From Planctomycetaceae bacterium (GTDB lineage Bacteria; Planctomycetota; Planctomycetia; Pirellulales; UBA1268): DNA of 12,788 bases. The notes under the pieces are model-generated. The model was not told where the DNA came from. It saw only the letters and a program-made list of their open reading frames with translations, and searched no databases. This document shows positions 1 to 9,436 of this stretch, piece by piece. The stretch is taken from positions 1-12,788 of the forward strand of contig JABHNP010000065.1 in the NCBI GenBank assembly GCA_018694455.1, given 5' to 3'. The position numbers were made by a program, and so were the translations under genes. How positions within the stretch are numbered: position 1 is the first letter of the stretch; each line of letters begins with the position of its first letter.

Positions 1-3000
1 AACGAAACGCCGAAGTGATCGATTTTCTCCTCCAACCACGGTCTGCTGTGGGGAATTACAATTTGCAACAAACACCTCCTCGGAGAAGGAAGCACATGCA
101 GCAGCAACAACATCTTCCCCAGCTGCACATGACACAAGGCCGCCCTCGATAGGTGCTTCTTCTATCGACCTGCAGCGGAACAATGTTGCTTGAACGGCAT
201 TCTCAAACTGAAAAGCATCTGCCGCATGAAGCGCTGAGAATTCCCCGTAGCTGTGCCCGGTAAGACGATCAGCTCGAAGACCTATTTCTTGAAGAATCTT
301 AAAAACCAAAGTATCGGCTAAGAGCATTGATAACTGCGTTCGAAAAACATCTTTCCCTAATGTTTGTTCATGATTATCAATAATGTCTTCAAAGGTTGGA
401 TGACCCATCTTCAACAAAGATTGATTCATCTGCTCCTTCAGCAGACTCGCCTGAGGACAGGCTGCAATAATCTCTCGCAACATGCCCGGATACTGCGACC
501 CCTGCCCTGGGAATAGGCAGGCAACCACTGGTCGTTTGTTACCAACCTGCCCAACAGCAATTCCTTGCGTCTCCCAAAGTCCTCTGGCCTCTTTGTTATC
601 AAATTGATTTACCACAAGATCAGCTTTTCGGGCCAACTCTTCTGGCGTTGCTGCAACAATGGCAAGCCGATGCCCGCTTTGATAAAACTTTTTAGACGTT
701 GCAAAAGACGCACCCGGATTCTGAACGCATGCTTTGAGCGATCCAAGCAAATCGCCAGCAGTTGGTCCAAAAAAACGGATGATTTGTGGCGTCTGGGCGA
801 TTGTCTCTTTGGGCAATACCGAACGCTGAAGAACATTGACCGGTTTGCCACGTTCTAAAAGAATGTGGCACGCTGTGTCACAATGCAATGCTGTCACACC
901 AGCTACAAGCCTTCCGCTGTCATTTGGACCAAGCGGTTGTGCGGCATGATCATGAGATGCACTGCTTGACCTACCTGAGGGCATGCGGAGTTCTTGCTCC
1001 TGCAATTCAAATGTTGTTTTTGCAATCGAAAGACCTGCAGAAGCACCTGCTGCATGTCCAATTTGTGCATTAATTGCACCGATAGGAAGACTCTCTCCGT
1101 ACACGCTTTGTATGGCATCTAGTTCAGCCATATCGTCGGCTGGTACGCCAGCCGCTGCTGATTCAACAAAGCTGACAGAATCTGAAGAAATTCGTGCGTC
1201 TTCTCCGGCTCGACGCATTGCTCTTTGTATACCCGCACTCTTCTTGCCATGACGCGACACACCGATACCGCGTACGATCCCATGAATGCGATCGTTATCT
1301 CGCAGAGCATCCGAAAGTCGCTTCAAAACAAAAACAGCAACACCTTCAGCTGGCATAAGTCCATCACTTGACTGATCAAATGGACGAGGTTTCCCGGAGC
1401 GAGAAAGTGCACCAGATAAAGACAATATCTCATAGGATGCTAGCGACAGACTGCGCTGGCCAGCTGCACATATCATGGCATCGACACGACCAGTCAGCAG
1501 GAAATTCCGACACACATCAAGGGCAGATACAGCCGAAGCAGCACCACCATCAATTGCTGTTGCACCACCCATGAGGTCGAATGTTTTTGTAATCCGTGAT
1601 GCAAGCGAACTACTCGTAAAGCTTCCTGTCTCATCGACAATTGCAGGGAGCCTGGAAACCACAAGGTCGCAGAACTTTGCACAGATAGATTCGATAGCAT
1701 CTCTACCGACACCACGAGATTGAAGCTCTCGCTGAAGAGCCGCCTCGAAATAAGGCAGTCGCATGCCAACTTGAAGTGCTGAGGCAAAATCTCCACCAAA
1801 TACCGTACCAACTATTACGCCAGTACGATCACGAGGCATTGGTTGATCAGGATAGCCTGCATCTATAAGTGCTTGTGAAACTGTTTCGAGTAACATGAAC
1901 TGCAGTGGGTCGGCAGCTGCAATTTGTTTGGGGGGGATCTTGTGTGTCCGCCAGTCGTAAGAAAAGCCTTCGATGAATCCCCCACGATTCTGCACTGTCT
2001 TCCAGTTGCAGGCAGCAGCATTGTCGTACACTGCGTCAACATTCCAGCGATCTGAAGGAACCTTCGAGAAATCATGTTCCCATGCTGTGAGTTTGCTCCA
2101 CATCTGCTGCGCTGACAAATTCCCTGGAGCAAGCACAGACCGACCCACAATCGCAACATCATCATCTGCTGCAACTTTGGAAAATGCTTTTGAATCGACG
2201 GGCCGAATTGTCTCTGGTTTTTGTGATTCGACTTCTTTCAGAAATTCTTCAAGCACCACATGTGCATTCAGACCACCGATACCAAATGAGTTAACTGCCG
2301 CCCGACGAGCCAGTCCATTTTTCCTGAACCACTCCTGCTTTTTACTCGGCACAACAAATGGAGTAGTGGGCCAATCGACCGCCGGATTCAATTCACCAAT
2401 ACCAGGCACTGGAGGAATCGTTCCGTGCTTCATGCACAGCACGGCCTTCACCAGACCAGCTAAACCAGCCGTCTCAAGAGTGTGTCCTATGTTGGCCTTC
2501 ACACTGCCGATTGGAATAGTCACATCATCAGCAATATGACCTTTAAGTGCCCGAGCAAGAGCGTTCACTTCCGTTGCATCACCAACACTTGTGCTCGTAG
2601 CATGGGCTTCAATATACCCGAGGCGAGCTGGATCGAGCACATCGGCGTGTGCCCGCTCAATGGCCGCAATTTGTCCCTCTTGCCGAGGTGCCCATAAACT
2701 TTTGCCACGACCATCACTGGAGACACCAATCCCTCGGATCACAGCCTGAATCGTGTTGCCATCCTCGATTGCCTTGCGAAGTGTTTTTACAAGCACAACG
2801 ACGTAGCCCTCAGCAGTCACGAGCCCATCTGCTGAGGCATCAAATGGCCGAGAACCAGTAGCACTTACTGACTGTGCTTTGGAAAATAAAACAAGGCTGT
2901 CGAATCGACAATGTGAACTCCCTCCAACAACCGCCATGTCTGTCCGGCCCAGCGCAAGGTCATCGGCTGCAGCCGCGAGCGCAAAGAGTGACGACGAACA

Positions 3001-3666
3001 GGCTGCATTGAGTGCTACACACGGCCCATCCAAGCCGAAAGCACGGGCAACTGTTGCACTGCAACGCTGTGCATCTGCTGCCGGCCTTCCATCAGGTGCC
3101 CGACGAGGCAAACGCTTTCTCTCAGCGGTGACAGTAGCATCGATGCATTCTTCGGCACGCTCACCAGTGGCCTGCCTAAACTCTTCTACTTCATGCAACC
3201 ACGAGGCAGCATCTGCAAGCATGGTCCCGTACATAACATCACCAGAAAGCCCTGTTCCTCTGGTGTGACCCACATAGACACCGGCTCGATAGCCAGACAT
3301 CGTCAGTGGATCAAAGCCCGCCTGACTGAAAGCGGTCGCTGCAACATCACAAAGTTCCAGATGCGCAGCATCACAGTCTTCTGACTGCTCTTTCGTGAGG
3401 AGCCATTGGCCAGGTGGTTTTTTTCGGGGTGAAACAATACCTCCAATTGATGAATACGTCTTCCCGCGAACACCTTTTTCCTCATTATAAAAAAGTTTTC
3501 TATTCAACCTTTCTTCTGGCAATTCTGAAATTGCTGAGCGTCCATCCACTACAAGTTCCCAGAATTCATCGATGCTATCTGCGCCTGGCAAACGCACCGC
3601 CATCCCAATGATGGCCAATGGCTCACCATGCTCAGAGCGACGCTGTTCTTTATTCAATTTGTTCAT
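1..3666 (-). CDS. Type I PKS / secondary-lipid synthase, KS - inactive KS - AT, 3' end beyond the window
   Basis: The frame is open from ATG at 3666 to the window edge (1222 codons visible, no stop). Residues about 17-472 are a complete ketosynthase: Cys223 in NAACSSS, His355 in EAHATST and His395 in NIGHTLETAG. Residues about 500-935 are a second ketosynthase fold that is probably inactive: the Cys position is Ala709 (IDGGAAS) and the first His motif reads ESAAAG, though the second GH survives. Residues from about 1045 are an acyltransferase with FPGQGSQ, the nucleophile Ser1139 in GHSYGE, and NSPQQTVVGG near the edge. KS plus Cys-less KS recalls the KS-CLF pair of PfaC. The AT probably charges the carrier domains of the upstream partner protein. 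ATG is preferred because the KS core begins about 17 residues later; in-frame GTG (3684) and TTG (3687) are weaker options. It starts 39 bases after the partner's stop, with only a weak GGTGAT as ribosome site. Further domains (KR, DH, ER) may follow outside. Confidence 0.93.
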   Translation of the reverse strand, partial: MNKLNKEQRRSEHGEPLAIIGMAVRLPGADSIDEFWELVVDGRSAISELPEERLNRKLFYNEEKGVRGKTYSSIGGIVSPRKKPPGQWLLTKEQSEDCDAAHLELCDVAATAFSQAGFDPLTMSGYRAGVYVGHTRGTGLSGDVMYGTMLADAASWLHEVEEFRQATGERAEECIDATVTAERKRLPRRAPDGRPAADAQRCSATVARAFGLDGPCVALNAACSSSLFALAAAADDLALGRTDMAVVGGSSHCRFDSLVLFSKAQSVSATGSRPFDASADGLVTAEGYVVVLVKTLRKAIEDGNTIQAVIRGIGVSSDGRGKSLWAPRQEGQIAAIERAHADVLDPARLGYIEAHATSTSVGDATEVNALARALKGHIADDVTIPIGSVKANIGHTLETAGLAGLVKAVLCMKHGTIPPVPGIGELNPAVDWPTTPFVVPSKKQEWFRKNGLARRAAVNSFGIGGLNAHVVLEEFLKEVESQKPETIRPVDSKAFSKVAADDDVAIVGRSVLAPGNLSAQQMWSKLTAWEHDFSKVPSDRWNVDAVYDNAAACNWKTVQNRGGFIEGFSYDWRTHKIPPKQIAAADPLQFMLLETVSQALIDAGYPDQPMPRDRTGVIVGTVFGGDFASALQVGMRLPYFEAALQRELQSRGVGRDAIESICAKFCDLVVSRLPAIVDETGSFTSSSLASRITKTFDLMGGATAIDGGAASAVSALDVCRNFLLTGRVDAMICAAGQRSLSLASYEILSLSGALSRSGKPRPFDQSSDGLMPAEGVAVFVLKRLSDALRDNDRIHGIVRGIGVSRHGKKSAGIQRAMRRAGEDARISSDSVSFVESAAAGVPADDMAELDAIQSVYGESLPIGAINAQIGHAAGASAGLSIAKTTFELQEQELRMPSGRSSSASHDHAAQPLGPNDSGRLVAGVTALHCDTACHILLERGKPVNVLQRSVLPKETIAQTPQIIRFFGPTAGDLLGSLKACVQNPGASFATSKKFYQSGHRLAIVAATPEELARKADLVVNQFDNKEARGLWETQGIAVGQVGNKRPVVACLFPGQGSQYPGMLREIIAACPQASLLKEQMNQSLLKMGHPTFEDIIDNHEQTLGKDVFRTQLSMLLADTLVFKILQEIGLRADRLTGHSYGEFSALHAADAFQFENAVQATLFRCRSIEEAPIEGGLVSCAAGEDVVAAACASFSEEVFVANCNSPQQTVVGGENRSLRRFV

Positions 3667-3705
3667 TTTAAAATTTACTATCACCAAACAAAATCACACC
3701 AAACG

Positions 3706-6700
3706 CTATGCTGCTGTCTCTGCAACTAAAAACTCCAGGACATGCCTTAGAGTCGGAAACTCATCCAAAGAAAGATCTGCTCGTGGTGGAATCGCAAAGT
3801 ATTCGCCAATCTCACCGAAGAGTTGTGCTTTCTTAATGCTGTCAATTCCGAGGTCTGCTTCTAAATCCGCATCCAGCTCAACAATATCCGGCGGGTACCC
3901 AGTCTGCTCAACGACAAAATTGGTCAGGAAAGACGACAACTCCTCAACAGAGCGTTCGGCTGACTGCTTTGATGAACTCACACCTTCTGCCACACCGTTC
4001 GTAACGAATGAGAGAGATTCTCTCGATGGTGCGTTCGCAGATAATCCTGACCCGCCTGGGTGGGAATTCTTAAAGTTTGGGTCGTAAGCGTTTGAAGCAA
4101 CTTGTGTCGAATTCGTGGCATCAATAAGAAAATCAAGTACATGCTGTAGCGTTGGAAACGCGTCCAGAGACAGGTCTGCACGAGGTGGAATTGCAAAATA
4201 CTCTCCAATCTCACCAAACAGCTGTGCTTTCTTGATACTGTCAATTCCCAAATCAGCTTCAAGATCGGCGTCGAGTTCAACAATATCAGATGGATATCCT
4301 GTCTGTTCGACAACAAATGTGACAAGGAACTCTGCTAATTCAGTCTGCGTATACGTTTTCCCTGTGGAAACTTTGTCTTGACCTTCTTTCTTACCTTGCG
4401 CGCGAGGACTTCCATTTTGTTCTGTAAACGCCTGGTCTGATTTATGCGAACCAGCATCCGCTGCAGGAATCATCCTAGGCGTCGTTTCTGAAGACGCCTT
4501 TGTTTCAATCACAAGAAAGTCAAGCACATGGCGAAGTGTTGGAAATTCATCTAACGAGAGTTCTTGGCGAGGTGGGATTGAAAAATACTCACCTATCTCG
4601 CCGAACAGCTGCGCTTTTTTGATACTGTCAATCCCGAGGTCTGCCTCTAAATCAGCGTCAAGCTCAACAATATCCGGCGGATATCCAGTTTGCTCAACGA
4701 CAAAATTAACGAGAAATGTCGACAAGTCGTCTAGCGAATACCTGACTGCATCCTCAACCACCACTTCTTGGTCAACGGCTTGCGTCCCTTGCACGACTTC
4801 AGTCGCATGTGTCTGAGAAACTATTGGCTTAGATGCATTTTTTTTCATACGAGAGCGACGTTTCTCCGTCGCATCAAAATGAATTGGTTGTTGAAATTTC
4901 ATCTCTTCGCTTCTTGCAACAGAGTTTCTTTCCTGCATCGATACTTTCTCCATAGATTCAAGTGTTCTGTCTACTAATTTGGTTGGCCGTTTCTGCAACC
5001 CGCTCAACAAGGATGATTCGTCACTCCCATGAAGTCCAATTTCTGCATAACCCTGCATAACAACGTGAAAAGCGCTGTCTTTTCCATCACCAAGATGAAC
5101 CGCCACGACTGGCTTTTGCCCGGCAATCTCAATTCGTGTTGGATTATTTTGAGTCGGCTCAAACAACCATTGATGAGCCTTGGCCATGTCTCCTAAGGCA
5201 TCTAGGCCAAAAACATGTTGCTGCATGCCGCTCCTGACTGCCTCGAGTCCTTGGAGTAATGGTGTGAGACCAGCTGCCGCCGCAAGATGACCGAACCGAG
5301 CTAAAGGTGTTGTGATTGGACGAGGAAGATTTCTTCCACCGATTCCGTATGTCTTCGCAAGACCTTCCATCTCTTGACTGTCGGCGATCGGAACACCACT
5401 GCCTAACCAACTAAAAGCATCGATTTCATCTGGTTCCATTCCGGATTCTTGCAAACCTCTGGCACTGGCAGATGCTGAAGCACGCCACGATATCGAATTG
5501 GTCCCGGCACCCACGCCATGAATAATTCCCAGAACTGGCTCGTTACTTTTGCAAGCGTCTGACAACCGCCGCAGAATAAATACCCCACAACCCTCAGCAG
5601 GAAATGAACCAGCACTCTTTTTATCAAACGGCGCAGCTCCCGTGCGTTCGTTCAAAAGACCGAGCTTATTCATCGCGTCAAAGCGATTAATACTCATGTC
5701 CTGGTGTGCTGTAATCCAAATCATCGCATTGTTATCACCGGAACGAAGCTGGTCGACACAACACATCAATGCTGCCGGAGCTGCCAGTGTGCCGGCGTCG
5801 ATTGCAACACCCCCACCGTGCAAATCAAATGTCTTCGTAATTCGTGAAGCAAGACTACTTGCGGTAAAGCTGCCAGTCTCATCCAGCAAGGCCGGCATGT
5901 TTTTAAGGCACTGCTGTTGAAATTCCTCAGCAAGATCCCGAGCTTCTTTTGTTCTTAATCCCCGTTCGATTGCAGAGTGAATGAGTATCTTCTGAAACCA
6001 GGGAAGACGTAGCCCCATCTGCAGCTGGGTTGCAAACTCACCACCGAACATTGTTCCGGCAACAACACCCGTTCGATCTCGCAGACGATCGAAGTGCTTC
6101 TCTTTACCAAGACCATTAATTGCGCGATCAACAGCATCAAGAATCATGAATTGCAGCGGGCTTGCCTGAGCTATCTGTTTCGGAGGAACTTTATGCCTCC
6201 GCCAGTCGTATTCAAAACCGGAGATTATTCCACCCCGAGCAACAGGGCTTCTGCCAGCAGACTGATCATGCACACGACAAAACTTGTCCTTGTCCCAACG
6301 TTCTTGGGGAATTTCAGACTTTGGATCATCATTTGACAAAACCAGCCGACAGAATGATTCATAGGCCAATGCACCCGGCAATACGGCCTCAACGCCAACG
6401 ATAGCAATGGGTTCCTCCGAGCAACGAACGTAACTGCCTTTACTCTCTTGGGCTGCTTTGACAGACGAAATCCTGTTCACTGCTTGACTGGATTCTTCAG
6501 GCACCCATTCATCAAGAACAATATGCGCATTGAGGCCACCAATACCGAATGCATTAACAGCTACTCGTCGTGGTATGCCTGCTGAAACTCTTCCCCATGG
6601 TTCTGCTTTGAGTGGAAGTCGAAAGGGGGCTTGGGCCCAGTCAATGTCTCCAGAAGGGTTCTGGCAGTTTGCAACGGGCGGAATCATTTCATTTTCAATC

Positions 6701-7938
6701 GCAAGAATTACTTTCAGAATTCCTGCTGCACCGGCAGTCTCAAGCGTGTGGCCTATGTTTGCCTTCACACTACCAATCGGTACCTTTTTATTCCTTGGGG
6801 CGAGCCCCGGAAGAACTTCCGCCAAGGCTTCCGCTTCAGTGGCGTCACCAAGAGCTGTAGAAGTAGCATGAGCTTCAACATACTGAAGCGGCACACCATC
6901 ACGCAGTTGATCGTGCGCCCGTCGCATTGCCAACACTTGCCCTTCACGGCGCGGCGACCAGAGACTTTTCCCCCGTCCGTCTGACGCGAGCGAGCAAGAT
7001 CTGACAACTGCCCGGATTGGTAGTTTATGTTTCTGGGCATGCTCAAGTGAACAAAGAAGAAACATGACGACCCCTTCTCCGACAACCAAACCATCTGCTT
7101 TGGCGTCCCAGGGGCACGAACCCGTGGCACTAAGAGATCGTGCCTGTGAAAAAAGAACGAGGGTGTCTGAATGACAGTAGGAAACACCACCAACCATGGC
7201 CATATCGAGACGTCCTAATTCAACTGCACGGACACCCTGAATAAAGGCCTGAAGAGAAGAGGCGCATGCACCATTAAAAGCAATTGCCGGCCCCTCAAAA
7301 CCGAGTGATTGAGCCGGAAGCTTTGCTGCCAACATGGCCCCAAGGGCTGGGTTACCTTGAGCATTTCGTCCGACGGTATTCTGTCGAACATTATCAACAA
7401 GATGGCTTACAAGATGATCCAGCATCTCTGCAGACAATCTTGATGCCATCGGACTTTCCCGCAGATAGTTTGCGACCTGCTCAATCTGAGCATGACAGGC
7501 TATGTCCCCAGAAAGACCACTTGATCGAGTATGACCAACAAAGACACCTGAATTCCGAAACGGCATATCGAGAGGATTCAGCCCTGCATGTATTGCAGCC
7601 TCATACGCAACATCGCATGCCGTCGAAAAGGCGGGTTCCGGATGGTCTCTAAATTCATGTGGCAATTTGCTTGTCGGCTTCGGACCCCATCTATCAAGAA
7701 GGCAAGCGATATCTGCATAGGTGCGATTGAGTTTTCCGGGAACGGGATCGTACAGGAGATCACGATCGATCCGCTCGTCAGGGATTCTTGCCATTCGAGA
7801 ACCTCCAGAAACAATGAGGTTCCAGAATTCCTGAGGTGTATCAGCGCCCGGCAATCGACACGCCACCCCAACAACGGCCACGTCCTTCTTACGCGGGCTT
7901 TGAGTTTCCTGTGAATTCTGTCTTTCAGGAGCAATCAT
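3706..7938 (-). CDS. Type I PKS / secondary-lipid synthase, KS - inactive KS - ACP x3
   Basis: This 1410-residue protein has five domains. Residues about 17-480 are an active ketosynthase with Cys225 (NGACASS), His357 (EAHATST) and His397 (NIGHTLETAG). Residues about 505-965 are a degenerate ketosynthase: Thr717 stands where the Cys should be (IDAGTLA) and the first His motif is replaced by WLGSG, as in a chain-length factor. A low-complexity linker (about 970-1065) leads to three carrier domains with LGIDSIKK phosphopantetheine sites at Ser1105, Ser1234 and Ser1367. It has no acyltransferase, ketoreductase or dehydratase, so it must work with the AT of the next gene and reductases elsewhere. 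It likely elongates a long acyl chain in a Pfa or Hgl-like system (inference). Its ATG at 7938 shares one base with the TGA of the upstream gene. A TTG one codon earlier (7941) sits at better spacing (7 instead of 10) from AGGAGA, so the exact first codon is uncertain. The stop is TAG at 3706. Confidence 0.95.
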   Translation of the reverse strand: MIAPERQNSQETQSPRKKDVAVVGVACRLPGADTPQEFWNLIVSGGSRMARIPDERIDRDLLYDPVPGKLNRTYADIACLLDRWGPKPTSKLPHEFRDHPEPAFSTACDVAYEAAIHAGLNPLDMPFRNSGVFVGHTRSSGLSGDIACHAQIEQVANYLRESPMASRLSAEMLDHLVSHLVDNVRQNTVGRNAQGNPALGAMLAAKLPAQSLGFEGPAIAFNGACASSLQAFIQGVRAVELGRLDMAMVGGVSYCHSDTLVLFSQARSLSATGSCPWDAKADGLVVGEGVVMFLLCSLEHAQKHKLPIRAVVRSCSLASDGRGKSLWSPRREGQVLAMRRAHDQLRDGVPLQYVEAHATSTALGDATEAEALAEVLPGLAPRNKKVPIGSVKANIGHTLETAGAAGILKVILAIENEMIPPVANCQNPSGDIDWAQAPFRLPLKAEPWGRVSAGIPRRVAVNAFGIGGLNAHIVLDEWVPEESSQAVNRISSVKAAQESKGSYVRCSEEPIAIVGVEAVLPGALAYESFCRLVLSNDDPKSEIPQERWDKDKFCRVHDQSAGRSPVARGGIISGFEYDWRRHKVPPKQIAQASPLQFMILDAVDRAINGLGKEKHFDRLRDRTGVVAGTMFGGEFATQLQMGLRLPWFQKILIHSAIERGLRTKEARDLAEEFQQQCLKNMPALLDETGSFTASSLASRITKTFDLHGGGVAIDAGTLAAPAALMCCVDQLRSGDNNAMIWITAHQDMSINRFDAMNKLGLLNERTGAAPFDKKSAGSFPAEGCGVFILRRLSDACKSNEPVLGIIHGVGAGTNSISWRASASASARGLQESGMEPDEIDAFSWLGSGVPIADSQEMEGLAKTYGIGGRNLPRPITTPLARFGHLAAAAGLTPLLQGLEAVRSGMQQHVFGLDALGDMAKAHQWLFEPTQNNPTRIEIAGQKPVVAVHLGDGKDSAFHVVMQGYAEIGLHGSDESSLLSGLQKRPTKLVDRTLESMEKVSMQERNSVARSEEMKFQQPIHFDATEKRRSRMKKNASKPIVSQTHATEVVQGTQAVDQEVVVEDAVRYSLDDLSTFLVNFVVEQTGYPPDIVELDADLEADLGIDSIKKAQLFGEIGEYFSIPPRQELSLDEFPTLRHVLDFLVIETKASSETTPRMIPAADAGSHKSDQAFTEQNGSPRAQGKKEGQDKVSTGKTYTQTELAEFLVTFVVEQTGYPSDIVELDADLEADLGIDSIKKAQLFGEIGEYFAIPPRADLSLDAFPTLQHVLDFLIDATNSTQVASNAYDPNFKNSHPGGSGLSANAPSRESLSFVTNGVAEGVSSSKQSAERSVEELSSFLTNFVVEQTGYPPDIVELDADLEADLGIDSIKKAQLFGEIGEYFAIPPRADLSLDEFPTLRHVLEFLVAETAA
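3709..4736 (-). repeat. Three tandem acyl carrier protein domains
   Basis: Three copies of a roughly 75-residue carrier domain are spaced 129 and 133 residues apart (serine to serine). Each has FVVEQTGYP, IVELDADLEADLGIDSIKK, AQLFGEIGEYF and PPR. The protein copies are nearly identical while many third codon positions differ between copies. The linkers between them are unrelated in sequence and rich in Ser, Lys and Gln. Tandem ACPs are a hallmark of PUFA-type synthases, where the number of copies affects output. The modification needs a phosphopantetheinyl transferase, which is not in this window. Confidence 0.93.
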
Positions 7939-9431
7939 CAAGAGACTATCTCCTGCTGAAAAAACATCTTGTGGATAACTTGAACGGCTTCATAGGGATC
8001 ACCTTCTCCTTTCGAGACGATGAGTTGCCCAGTTTGAAATGCCTTTTTCGCCGTGAGCCTGCCTCTACTTATTTGCATTAATGCTTGACTTGAGGTGCGA
8101 ACATGAGGCCCTTTCCCCGGTTGTGGAAATCCGACACGAGGCTCTCTGCCTTCAGCCCATACAGACCAATTTCCCCCTCCGGGACCTGATACTTCGAAAT
8201 CAATGCAACACTCGTCTTTTTGCTCTGTCCAACCAGAGACTTTTAGAGCAGCGTCTGCTGGAGCAAACTTGGTCGCAACGTCAAATTCTGGGGCCTGCAT
8301 TATTGGCCGAGGCCACCCAAAGTTTTCACGCAATGCAAATTCACACAGGCGGCGAAGCATTGCTGTATCAACATTCGGACACAGCAACTCACTTGCGGCT
8401 TCCAGAGTATTACTCGCATCAAAATCAGGATCATCTCTCCAATATGCAGAATACGTCTCCATCTGCTGACGAAATTCATTCGCGAGAGACTCAAGCACCT
8501 GCGACGACTGGGGCTGAGTTTTACGAATACGCTTTTCTTTCGCGTACTGCGCTATTATTGCTTGTTTTGTTACTGCAGCAATTTCCTGAACAAGCACACG
8601 ATTCGCAGGGGTTAAGTGATATGTCCTGCCATGCCAATAGTCTTTACTGACAATGTGCGCGATTACTTTTGATACCCAGTCTACTGGGACAAGGTTTTTA
8701 GATTCATTACCCTGCAGCCCAAGTGCCATCATCCACATCGATTCGGGTATTGGCGGCATACCTTGCATCATTGGCATAAATGATGCCATTACCCGGAGTG
8801 GCGTATAAAATCCGTGGTACGTGCTTGTATATGACGTCCGTGAATCTCCCACGATAATCGCCGGTCGAAAGAATGTTGGTGATTCCGGAAAACCAGCATC
8901 ACGAACAATATTTTCAGCTTCTAATTTACTTTCTTCATAATCATTACCAAACTTTTGACCACGATTACCTTCTGTTTCATAAACGGTTCCCGTACGGAGA
9001 CCACATGTATAAGCAGTAGATACATGGTGAAACCGAGGAATATCTAACTCACGAGCAAGTGAGGTGAGATTTGTTGTTCCTCCAACATTCCCAAGCCATG
9101 GCTCTTCTGTCCGTGGCCCACCTGTGGTGAATGAAAGACTTGCAGCATTATGAACCACTGCTCGACAATTTTTTTCGAGCCAAATACGTTCCTCACGTGA
9201 TATCCCAAGCCCGGGACTACTTAGGTCACCTGTGAGAACCACAGGTCTGGAAAGATAGCGTCCTTCAATGCGATCCCACCGACTCATGATGGCGTCCACT
9301 CGAGAACGAGCATCTAAAGTTTTGGAAGGGCGAGCAACCACAGCAACTCTGAGCCCTCTTGCGAGCAGATCTCGCAATAAATATTGCCCGAGAAGACCGG
9401 TTGCACCAGTGAGCAGGGTAAATTCTTTCAT
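7938..9431 (-). CDS. Extended SDR / thioester-reductase-like protein (NAD_binding_4 type) with C-terminal SCP2-like domain
   Basis: This 497-residue protein is the first gene of the lipid operon. Its N-terminal part (about 1-340) is a Rossmann-fold extended SDR of the NAD_binding_4 (male sterility / thioester reductase) type: GATGLLG with Gly9, Gly12 and Gly15 binds the cofactor, HNAAS and HVSTAY follow, and the catalytic pair is Tyr165 and Lys169 in YEESK. This family reduces acyl-CoA or acyl-ACP thioesters to aldehydes or alcohols. The last 105 or so residues (about 390-497) look like an SCP2 / sterol-carrier domain: GGNWSVWAEG, then a Ser-x-x-x-Leu-x-x-Ile-x-x-Gly pattern and KKAFQTGQLIV. 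That assignment is by eye. The start is fixed by the Rossmann motif at residue 8. No Shine-Dalgarno precedes it, which fits a leaderless mRNA. It probably releases or reduces the PKS chain, with the SCP2-like part binding lipid. It could instead be a reductase acting on free acyl-CoA. Confidence 0.92.
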   Translation of the reverse strand: MKEFTLLTGATGLLGQYLLRDLLARGLRVAVVARPSKTLDARSRVDAIMSRWDRIEGRYLSRPVVLTGDLSSPGLGISREERIWLEKNCRAVVHNAASLSFTTGGPRTEEPWLGNVGGTTNLTSLARELDIPRFHHVSTAYTCGLRTGTVYETEGNRGQKFGNDYEESKLEAENIVRDAGFPESPTFFRPAIIVGDSRTSYTSTYHGFYTPLRVMASFMPMMQGMPPIPESMWMMALGLQGNESKNLVPVDWVSKVIAHIVSKDYWHGRTYHLTPANRVLVQEIAAVTKQAIIAQYAKEKRIRKTQPQSSQVLESLANEFRQQMETYSAYWRDDPDFDASNTLEAASELLCPNVDTAMLRRLCEFALRENFGWPRPIMQAPEFDVATKFAPADAALKVSGWTEQKDECCIDFEVSGPGGGNWSVWAEGREPRVGFPQPGKGPHVRTSSQALMQISRGRLTAKKAFQTGQLIVSKGEGDPYEAVQVIHKMFFQQEIVS

Positions 9432-9436
9432 GGATA

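Noticed and set aside
1930..1936. Run of seven G (C on the coding strand) in the PKS gene, possible phase-variable tract
   Set aside because: It encodes IPPK, matched by KVPPK in the paralogue with ordinary codons; seven bases is short and the frame continues intact on both sides.
1973..2539. Plus-strand ORF of 188 codons opposite the second PKS gene
   Set aside because: Antisense to the KS and KS-zero coding frame, which is open throughout; no recognisable domain.
8081..8650. Plus-strand ORF of 189 codons opposite the SDR gene
   Set aside because: Lies wholly antisense to a gene with clear motifs, has no ribosome site and a composition (many Gln, His, Leu, Ser) typical of a shadow frame.
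1..9431. Recent horizontal island, because several PKS stretches look lower in GC than the genes to the right
   Set aside because: Sampled stretches vary widely in both parts, and no integrase, tRNA, direct repeat or insertion sequence marks a boundary.
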